A stretch of 64,000 nt of DNA, taken from NCBI RefSeq assembly GCF_003721515.1, contig NZ_RJJD01000010.1:1-64000 (forward strand), read 5' to 3'. The stretch comes from Rufibacter latericius (GTDB lineage: Bacteria > Bacteroidota > Bacteroidia > Cytophagales > Hymenobacteraceae). The notes beneath the pieces are model-generated. The model did no database searches. It saw only the letters and a program-made list of their open reading frames with translations, and had not been told where the DNA came from. Position numbers and translations under genes: made by a program. How positions within the stretch are numbered: the first letter of the stretch is position 1; each line of letters starts with the position of its first letter. Shown one piece after another: positions 57,677 to 64,000 of the stretch.

Positions 57677-57730
57677 CTACTCCCCGTTTAGAGGCTGTTT
57701 TTAGAAAATCAGCCTCTAAACGGGGAGTAG
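57677..57730. terminator. Terminator of topA (palindrome copy 24)
   Basis: CTACTCCCCGTTTAGAGGCTG and its exact complement form a ~21-bp stem around a T/A-rich loop. The core is a dispersed-palindrome copy with extra unique outer arms (CTACTCCCC/GGGGAGTAG), just downstream of the topA stop. Confidence 0.85.
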
Positions 57731-57752
57731 GGTAAAATCAATAAGTCTTGGT

Positions 57753-60206
57753 TTAGCTTGCTTTCTTTTTAGGAGCAGCGGGCTTTTTGGCAGCCGAGGT
57801 CTTGGTTGTACCGGTGGCTTTTTTAGCGGCCGGTTTCTTGGCCGGAGCTTTCTTGGCTGCTGGAGCATCGGTGGCCGGAGCAGCTTTCTTCTTGAAACCA
57901 CCGCGGGCTGGTTTATCAGGGGTAGCCTCGGCCAGCTCCAGACATTGCTCCAACGTCAACTCCGCAGGCTCCTGGCCTTTGGGGATCTTCACGTTCTTTT
58001 TGCCCACGCAGATGTACGGCCCGAAACGCCCGTTCAGCACGGTAACCTCTGGGTTTTCAGGGAAGGTCTTGATCATCTTTTCAGCATCGGCTTTGCGTTT
58101 GGCTTCGATGAGCGCAATAGCTTCAGGCTCGGTAACCAGCAGCGGATCAAGTTCTTTCGGCAGCGAGTAGTACTTGCTGTTGTGTTGAATATAAGGCCCA
58201 AAACGGCCGATGGCGGCTTTCATGCCCTTGCCTTCAAACTCACCCACGATACGAGGCAACTTGAACAATTCTAAGGCTTGCTCCAGGGTAATAGACTCCA
58301 GGAACTGGCCTTTCCGGAGGCTGGCATATACCGGTTTGGCATCGGTGCCTTCCACTTCCTCGCCCAACTGCACATACGGCCCGAAGCGGCCTAACTTTGC
58401 AATCACCTTCATGCCTGAAATAGGATCAACGCCCAATTCACGGGCGCCACTTACAGTAGACCGCTCCACGCTGGCACTTGTCTCAATGGTTTGATGGAAG
58501 CTTGAGTAGAAGGTGTCTAACATCTTATCCCATTGCTTTTTACCGGCGGCAATTTCATCGAATTCTTCCTCAACCCGGGCCGTGAAAGAGTAGTCGATCA
58601 CACTTTCGAAATGGGATACCAGGAAATCGGTAACCACCATGGCGATGTCAGTGGGGAAAAGTTTGGCTTTCTCGGCCCCTGCCATTTCGGTTTTCTTCTG
58701 GGTAGAGATTTGGCCGTTCTCCAACGTGAGCACGTTGTAGGCCCGTTCTTTTCCTTCGCGATTGTCTTTTTCCACGTAGCCCCGTTTCTGAATAGTAGAA
58801 ATAGTTGGCGCGTACGTAGACGGACGTCCGATGCCCATCTCTTCCAGTTTCTTCACCAAACTGGCCTCGGTGTAGCGGGGAGCCGGGCGGCTGTACCGCT
58901 CTGTGGCTTGAAGGCGCTGCAAGTTCAGGGCCTGGCCTTCAGATAATGGAGGCAGCATGCCTTTCACATCATCATCGGCCACTTCATCATCGTCGGTAGA
59001 TTCGGTGTATACCTTCAGGAAACCCTCGAAGCGGATGACTTCACCCGTAGCGATCAGTTTTTCAGGCTGGCCGCTGATGGTGATGGTGGCAGTGGTTTTC
59101 TCGATCTCGGCATCAGCCATCTGCGAGGCGATGGCACGTTTGCGGATCAAATCATAGAGGCGCTGCTCATTACGGTCAGAACTTACCTGAATCGCGGCAA
59201 AATCTGTGGGCCTGATGGATTCGTGGGCTTCCTGCGCTGATTTAGATTTGGTTTTGTACTGCCGCGTTTTCACGTAGTTTTCGCCAAAAGAGCGCGAAAT
59301 CTCGGCCGCTGCTGCCGTCATCGCATCTTGAGAGAGGTTTACTGAGTCAGTACGCATGTAGGAGATCTTACCGGCTTCATACAAGCGTTGGGCCACGGTC
59401 ATGGTCTGAGCCACCGAGAAAGACAGTTTGCGGCTAGCTTCCTGCTGCAGGGTAGACGTGGTGAACGGAGGTGCTGGGGTGCGTTTTGTGGGCTTTTTCT
59501 CCAAACTCTCAATAGAGTAGGAGGCGCCAATGCAACGCTTGAGGAAATCCTCTGCTTCAGCTTGGGTTTTGAAACGGGTGTTCAATTCCGCCTCCATCCG
59601 TTTGCCGTTCGCCTCAAACTGGGCAACTACTTTATACGCGGATACGGCTTTGTGACGCTCAATCTCACGCTCACGCTCCACCACCACGCGCACGGCTACA
59701 GACTGCACCCGTCCCGCGGAAAGACCGGTCTTTATCTTTTTCCAGAGCACCGGACTCAGCTCAAAACCCACCAGGCGGTCAAGCACGCGACGGGCCTGCT
59801 GGGCGTTCACCAGGTTGGTGTCAATAGAGCGGGGGTTATCAATGGCATTCAGAATAGCGTTCTTGGTGATTTCCCGGAACACGATGCGGCGCGTCTTGGC
59901 CTCATTCAGGTTCAGTGCCTCAGACAAGTGCCAGGAAATAGCTTCTCCTTCGCGGTCCTCATCGGATGCTAACCACACGACCTCCGCCTCCTTGGCCAGT
60001 TTTTTAAGCTGTGCGATCACCTCCCGTTTGTCGGGGCTGACCACGTAGGTGGGCTTGAAGCCGTTCTTTATGTCTATAGCGTTATTGTCTTTGGGGAGGT
60101 CGCGCACGTGCCCGAAGCTGGATTTCACCACAAAATCCTTCCCCAGGTACCCTTCAATGGTCTTGGCCTTGGCCGGCGACTCCACAATCACTAAGTTTTT
60201 TATCAT
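57753..60206 (-). CDS. topA: DNA topoisomerase I
   Basis: An 817-residue type IA topoisomerase that relaxes negative supercoils. Toprim domain at the start (MIKNLVIVESPAKAKTIEGYLG, acidic triad in WLASDEDREGEAISWHL, ~79-95). The active-site tyrosine is in GKISYMRTDSVNLS (Tyr283). Three C-terminal repeats of the GRFGPYxQ type occupy ~595-760 in place of zinc ribbons, followed by a Lys/Ala/Pro-rich basic tail (~770-817) common in Bacteroidota. The ATG at 60206 is the family start. Followed by a strong terminator. Confidence 0.95.
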   Translation of the reverse strand: MIKNLVIVESPAKAKTIEGYLGKDFVVKSSFGHVRDLPKDNNAIDIKNGFKPTYVVSPDKREVIAQLKKLAKEAEVVWLASDEDREGEAISWHLSEALNLNEAKTRRIVFREITKNAILNAIDNPRSIDTNLVNAQQARRVLDRLVGFELSPVLWKKIKTGLSAGRVQSVAVRVVVEREREIERHKAVSAYKVVAQFEANGKRMEAELNTRFKTQAEAEDFLKRCIGASYSIESLEKKPTKRTPAPPFTTSTLQQEASRKLSFSVAQTMTVAQRLYEAGKISYMRTDSVNLSQDAMTAAAAEISRSFGENYVKTRQYKTKSKSAQEAHESIRPTDFAAIQVSSDRNEQRLYDLIRKRAIASQMADAEIEKTTATITISGQPEKLIATGEVIRFEGFLKVYTESTDDDEVADDDVKGMLPPLSEGQALNLQRLQATERYSRPAPRYTEASLVKKLEEMGIGRPSTYAPTISTIQKRGYVEKDNREGKERAYNVLTLENGQISTQKKTEMAGAEKAKLFPTDIAMVVTDFLVSHFESVIDYSFTARVEEEFDEIAAGKKQWDKMLDTFYSSFHQTIETSASVERSTVSGARELGVDPISGMKVIAKLGRFGPYVQLGEEVEGTDAKPVYASLRKGQFLESITLEQALELFKLPRIVGEFEGKGMKAAIGRFGPYIQHNSKYYSLPKELDPLLVTEPEAIALIEAKRKADAEKMIKTFPENPEVTVLNGRFGPYICVGKKNVKIPKGQEPAELTLEQCLELAEATPDKPARGGFKKKAAPATDAPAAKKAPAKKPAAKKATGTTKTSAAKKPAAPKKKAS

Positions 60207-60357
60207 ATGGGAAAAGGGCAGGGCACTGCCCAAAATTTTTTCAAAGATGTAGTAATTTTTTGAGACAATCCAACCACTATCTTTATGCCGATTGTTCCAA
60301 TGAGGTAAAAGAATATACCTTAGGGGGGTAAAAAGGTTTTTTTAAGGACAAACACGC

Positions 60358-60834
60358 ATGAAGAATCTCTTATTAATGCGCCACGCCACCGCGGCAGACA
60401 AAGCTATTGGCCAAACAGATTTCGACCGGGAAATCACGCTCTTCGGACAGCGCCAGGCAGGCGAGGCGGGCTTATGGCTCAAAGAACAGGCCCTGCTGCC
60501 AGAACTGGTGCTGTGTAGCTCGGCAGTAAGAACCCGCATGACCCTGGAGAACCTGCTGGAGGAAATGAATTCTAAAATCCCCATTCAATTTGAAAGGGAA
60601 ATCTACTACGGTTCTGAGCAAGACATGATCACACTGGTGCACGGGGTGGAGGATAAAGTAGACACGTTGCTGGTGCTGGGGCACAACCCCACCATCTCGT
60701 TTTTGGCTTCGGCGCTCACCCATGAAGAGGTGTCGTTCAGCCCGGCCACCGTTGCCCATCTGCATTTCAACGGCTATTCCTGGGAAAACTTGCGTGCGGG
60801 TACCTGCAAACTCCATTCTATATACCGCGAGTAA
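60358..60834 (+). CDS. sixA: SixA-like histidine phosphatase
   Basis: A 158-residue phosphoglycerate-mutase-fold phosphatase. The catalytic RHG-type motif is LLMRHATAADK (RHA, His9), and the second His is in LLVLGHNPTISFLASAL (~104-120), as in SixA proteins that dephosphorylate phosphohistidine. The short, single-domain form fits SixA. Partner phosphorelay protein not seen here. Divergent from topA. Confidence 0.88.
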   Translation: MKNLLLMRHATAADKAIGQTDFDREITLFGQRQAGEAGLWLKEQALLPELVLCSSAVRTRMTLENLLEEMNSKIPIQFEREIYYGSEQDMITLVHGVEDKVDTLLVLGHNPTISFLASALTHEEVSFSPATVAHLHFNGYSWENLRAGTCKLHSIYRE

Positions 60835-60838
60835 ATTC

Positions 60839-60875
60839 ATTTTAGCCTGTTTCCCTGAAAAGAAGCCCAAAACAG
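60839..60875. repeat. Dispersed intergenic palindrome, copy 25
   Basis: ATTTTAGCCTGTTTCC, then CTGAAAAGAAGCCCAAAACAG, between sixA and parA on the same strand. Confidence 0.6.
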
Positions 60876-60952
60876 TGAAACAGGCTTATAATTATTTGTA
60901 GTTTAGCGGCTCGTTCCACCCCAAGAAAATAATTTTCTTTTTTCTGTAACCT

Positions 60953-61702
60953 ATGGCAGCAACTATCGTATCGGTCATCAACCAAAAGGGGGGTACTGGT
61001 AAAACCACCACTACCATTAACTTAGGAAGCGCCCTTCAGAAACTGGGCAAACGCGTGTTGTTAATCGATTTAGATCCTCAGGCCAATCTCTCTTATTCCT
61101 TGGGCATCACCGAGCCGGCCTGCACCCTCGCAGACGTTTTTACCGGCAAAGACAAACTTAAAGACTGTATCCAGGAGCGGAACGGTCTTTTCGTGGCTCC
61201 GGGCACCAATGAGTTGGTAGATGTGGAGATCTCCCTGGTGAACCATGAGGAGCGCGAGAAATTCCTGCAGCATATGTTTGTTGAGGTGCAGGACTACGAC
61301 TACATCCTTATTGACTGCCCACCCTCGTTGTCGCTGCTTACGGTGAACGCCCTGGCTGCTTCCCATGAAGTTTTGATTCCCCTACAAATGGAAGTGCTGA
61401 CTTTGCAAGGGTTGGGCCAGATCCTGAACACGGTGCAGCAGATCAAAGAAACCTTGAACTCTAAACTGAAAGTAAAGGGCATTGTGGTGGTCATGTACGA
61501 CAAACGCCGCAAGTTGAGTACCGAAATAGAGGATTACCTGAAAGAGAACGTGGACGAATATATCTTCCAACAGCGCATCAGGCTGAATGTGAAACTGGCC
61601 GAGGCGCCTTCCTTTGGGCAAAGCGTGCTGGATTACGACGGGTCCTCTTACGGCGCCAAAGATTATTTGGGTTTGGCGAAAGAATTTATCACTATTCCAT
61701 AG
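60953..61702 (+). CDS. parA: ParA/Soj-family ATPase
   Basis: A 249-residue deviant-Walker ATPase: VINQKGGTGKTTTTINLGSAL (~9-29) with signature Lys12 and Lys17, LLIDLDPQANLSYSLG (~41-56), and YILIDCPPSLSLLTVNALAASHEVLIPL. These proteins bind DNA nonspecifically as ATP dimers to segregate chromosomes or position large complexes. No parB lies beside it. A giant HAMP-repeat protein is encoded 132 bases downstream, so the ATPase could be the chromosomal Soj or a positioning factor for that signalling protein; the former is the default. Confidence 0.9.
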   Translation: MAATIVSVINQKGGTGKTTTTINLGSALQKLGKRVLLIDLDPQANLSYSLGITEPACTLADVFTGKDKLKDCIQERNGLFVAPGTNELVDVEISLVNHEEREKFLQHMFVEVQDYDYILIDCPPSLSLLTVNALAASHEVLIPLQMEVLTLQGLGQILNTVQQIKETLNSKLKVKGIVVVMYDKRRKLSTEIEDYLKENVDEYIFQQRIRLNVKLAEAPSFGQSVLDYDGSSYGAKDYLGLAKEFITIP

Positions 61703-61834
61703 CCGGGGAATTATTAGAAGTCTTGTATTATTAGTAAATTGCGAGGATGTCAAAGTAAGTAGACATCAGAAATAGATATATCGGCGAACTTTTTGCCGCA
61801 GAGGATAAAAAACGCTCTTCAATTCAAAAATAAA

Positions 61835-64000
61835 ATGGCTTTAGGTAAAAACTTGAAACTCAACAAGGATAAACTGATTGGGAAGACGGAGGCCGGTACA
61901 CCTGCTGAGGCACCTACGGATGCCCTGGCCCAAGTACCGGTAGACCAACCGGCAACAAGCCAGCCCGAGGAAGCGCCTGTGCCGGAAGTAATCACTTCCG
62001 TGACGGACCTTCCCCTGGCAGAGCCGAACGGGAAGTCTTCTGTGGCCAAGGCTCGTGCTGGAGGAAAAACATTGGAGCAACAAAAAGACGAAAAAATAGA
62101 AAAAGTACTCTCAGAACCAGGTAGTGATCAGGCCCGAAAAAGTAATTCTCCGCGCCAGACCCAGACCCAGGATTCAGACTATATAAATGAGCAGCTGAAC
62201 CGCGTGCTTTACGCCCTTGACGCCTTTAAAAAAGGAGACGTCTCTGTGCGCTTGACCAAGCAGAACAACGACATCTTCTCTGAGATTGCCGAAGCTTACA
62301 ACTCCATGGTGGAGATGATCGGGGGCGTAGGAGGTGAGGTGTCGCGTATCTCAAAAGTAGCCGGAGTAGAGGGAAACCTGAAAGCCCGTGCCTCTGCCGA
62401 AAGCGCCTCTGGTTTCTGGAAAGACATGATCAACAATATCAACGGCCTGGTAGACTCCATCGCCGTTCCGGTATTGGAGGTAGGTAAGGTATTGAAGAAC
62501 ATCTCACGGGGAAACCTGGACGAGACGTTCCAGATTCCGGTGTCCGGTGACTTCAAGGTTATGGCCGAAACCATCAACCGTACCATTGACAACCTGAACC
62601 TATTTGCCGGTGAGGTAACCCGGGTGGCCCTGGAAGTAGGTACCGAGGGTAAACTGGGTGGACAAGCCTCAGTTCCAAACGTAGCCGGTATCTGGAAAGA
62701 ATTGACAGATAATGTAAACGCGATGGCGTCTAACCTGACTTCTCAGGTACGTGACATTGCGAAAGTAACGACTGCCGTTGCCCAGGGAAACCTGGACCAA
62801 AAGGTAACGGTGGACCTGAAAGGGGAAATGCTTCAGCTGAAAGAGAACATCAACCAAATGGTGGACTCTTTGAACATCTTCGGGGACGAGGTAACCCGGG
62901 TAGCCCGTGAAGTGGGTACTGAAGGAAAACTAGGTGGTCAGGCGAAAGTGCCAAACGTAGGCGGGGTTTGGAAAGATCTCACTGATAACGTGAACACCAT
63001 GGCCTCCAACCTGACCTCTCAGCTCCGTGACATTGCCAACGTGGCCACCGCGGTAGCGAAAGGCGACCTGACCCAGAAGATCACGGTAAACGTGAAAGGC
63101 GAATTAGCCGAGCTGAAGGACAACCTGAACCAGATGGTGGACTCCCTTAATATCTTCGCTGACGAGGTAACCCGCGTGGCTAGAGAGGTAGGAACAGAAG
63201 GAATCTTGGGTGGACAAGCTAATGTACCTAAGGTAGCGGGTGTTTGGAAAGAACTGACCGACAACGTGAACTCCATGGCCTCCAACCTGACCCTTCAGGT
63301 AAGGGATATCGCCAACGTAGCTACCGCAGTGGCGCGTGGCGAGCTGAGCCAGAAAATCACAGTAAATGTAAACGGAGAGCTCCTTCAACTGAAAGACTCT
63401 TTAAACCAGATGGTGGACTCCCTCAACATCTTCGCGGGTGAAGTAACCCGTGTTGCATTGGAGGTAGGTACTGAAGGTAAGCTAGGTGGTCAGGCAACCG
63501 TACCTAACGTGGGCGGGGTTTGGAAAGACCTAACGGATAATGTGAATTACATGGCGTCTAACCTGACGCTGCAAGTGCGGGACATCGCCAACGTGGCGAC
63601 CGCGGTAGCGAAAGGTGACCTGACCCAGAAAATCACCGTTGGAGTAAAAGGCGAATTAGCCGAGCTGAAGGACAACCTGAACCAGATGGTGGACTCCCTC
63701 AACATCTTCGCCGGTGAGGTAACCCGCGTTGCCCGTGAAGTAGGAACCGAAGGAAAGTTGGGTGGCCAAGCAACCGTACCGAATGTAGGTGGTGTTTGGA
63801 AAGACCTAACCGACAACGTAAACTTTATGGCTGGGAACCTTACCTCTCAGGTACGGGACATTGCCAACGTAGCTACCGCAGTTGCAAGAGGCGACTTGAG
63901 CCAAAAAGTAACCGTTGGGGTAAAAGGAGAGTTGGCCGAGCTGAAGGACAACCTGAACCAGATGGTGGACTCGCTTAACATCTTCGCCGGTGAGGTAACC
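61835..64000 (+). CDS. Multi-HAMP signalling protein, probable giant hybrid histidine kinase (5' part)
   Basis: An open frame of 722 codons that runs off the window, starting at the ATG at 61835. The first ~110 residues are Pro/Glu/Ala-rich and probably disordered. Then come HAMP-type helical units: an initial divergent pair (~112-255) and a tandem array of at least five 92-residue units (each with EVTRVAxEVGTEGxLGGQ, [36 protein letters not shown] and [21 protein letters not shown]). No membrane segment is seen, so the protein is cytosolic. In known relatives this array precedes GAF, histidine kinase and receiver domains; here those would lie beyond the window. Confidence 0.9.
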   Translation, partial: MALGKNLKLNKDKLIGKTEAGTPAEAPTDALAQVPVDQPATSQPEEAPVPEVITSVTDLPLAEPNGKSSVAKARAGGKTLEQQKDEKIEKVLSEPGSDQARKSNSPRQTQTQDSDYINEQLNRVLYALDAFKKGDVSVRLTKQNNDIFSEIAEAYNSMVEMIGGVGGEVSRISKVAGVEGNLKARASAESASGFWKDMINNINGLVDSIAVPVLEVGKVLKNISRGNLDETFQIPVSGDFKVMAETINRTIDNLNLFAGEVTRVALEVGTEGKLGGQASVPNVAGIWKELTDNVNAMASNLTSQVRDIAKVTTAVAQGNLDQKVTVDLKGEMLQLKENINQMVDSLNIFGDEVTRVAREVGTEGKLGGQAKVPNVGGVWKDLTDNVNTMASNLTSQLRDIANVATAVAKGDLTQKITVNVKGELAELKDNLNQMVDSLNIFADEVTRVAREVGTEGILGGQANVPKVAGVWKELTDNVNSMASNLTLQVRDIANVATAVARGELSQKITVNVNGELLQLKDSLNQMVDSLNIFAGEVTRVALEVGTEGKLGGQATVPNVGGVWKDLTDNVNYMASNLTLQVRDIANVATAVAKGDLTQKITVGVKGELAELKDNLNQMVDSLNIFAGEVTRVAREVGTEGKLGGQATVPNVGGVWKDLTDNVNFMAGNLTSQVRDIANVATAVARGDLSQKVTVGVKGELAELKDNLNQMVDSLNIFAGEVT
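62612..63991 (+). repeat. Five in-frame 276-bp tandem repeats
   Basis: The landmark GAGGTAACC (once GAAGTAACC) recurs at 62612, 62888, 63164, 63440, 63716 and 63992, spaced exactly 276 bp each time. Units encode 92 residues (paired HAMP-like helices) and are highly similar in DNA, differing mostly at synonymous sites and a few codons, so the array is prone to unequal recombination. Confidence 0.95.

Noticed and set aside
62612-63991. 276-bp repeats as a mobile element or CRISPR-like array
   Set aside because: The repeats are in frame throughout and encode regular HAMP-like helical units of one protein.
1-64000. rRNA or tRNA genes
   Set aside because: No tRNA cloverleaf-like TTCGA-type arms or rRNA signature segments were noticed; a tRNAscan/barrnap run would be needed to be certain.

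Overview
The window looks like chromosomal DNA of a Bacteroidota (Cytophagales) bacterium, probably of the Hymenobacteraceae (Rufibacter/Pontibacter-like); the genus is inference. Signs seen: an ECF sigma / FecR / STN-TonB receptor set, DUF1573 proteins, a DUF58/VWA Bat-type cluster, a fused alpha-beta 2-oxoacid dehydrogenase E1, DUF4296 and LuxE-like proteins, and several promoters with the Bacteroidota -7 box TAnnTTTG. No rRNA, tRNA or CRISPR array was recognised.

Region 1 (1-4233) is accessory. Two small AT-rich genes are each bounded by short core sites that are exact inverted copies of each other (9 bp for one, 8 bp for the other). Imperfect palindromes lie at the junctions, and the genes run codirectionally behind a GC-rich tyrosine recombinase. 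This is the layout of an integron cassette array, but the recombinase has an unusual duplicated N-terminus and lacks the IntI-specific insertion. A divergent zinc-finger gene shares with it an intergenic region of about seven ~10-bp phased repeats. About 1 kb without a convincing gene follows, with a hairpin-rich, possibly structured-RNA segment.

Region 2 (4234-20400): cupin protein, methyltransferase, membrane nucleotidyl cyclase, then a peptide-type ABC importer (binding lipoprotein plus two permeases, no ATPase). Upstream of the importer lie a small hydrophobic-headed peptide gene and a divergent all-helical TPR-like protein; together these recall a peptide-signalling locus. A TonB receptor, DUF2807 lipoprotein, FecR anti-sigma and ECF sigma follow.

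Region 3 (20400-36400) is mostly housekeeping: UMF1 transporter, amidohydrolase, AMP nucleosidase, HsdR_N-domain protein, alanine dehydrogenase, DUF1573 protein, branched-chain oxoacid dehydrogenase E1, LuxE-like protein, an NtrC-like regulator without a DNA-binding domain, CutC, a Tat-exported asparaginase, and a RES-Xre toxin-antitoxin pair with a clear operator.

Region 4 (36400-64000): dicarboxylate symporter, HxlR/nitroreductase pair, aldo-keto reductase, Nudix, thioesterase, RecD-like helicase, DUF1573, DUF423, YggS, a partial Bat cluster, CsaA, a FAD/Rieske oxidoreductase, DUF922 protease, MATE pump, aminotransferase, ergothioneine genes egtD and egtB, MenC, a sirtuin without zinc cysteines, topoisomerase I, SixA, a ParA ATPase, and the start of a giant multi-HAMP protein with exact 276-bp repeats.

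Overlaid on everything from about 4.9 kb onward are some 25 copies of a ~36-bp intergenic palindrome. A few have grown into near-perfect terminators; none is in the accessory first 4.9 kb.
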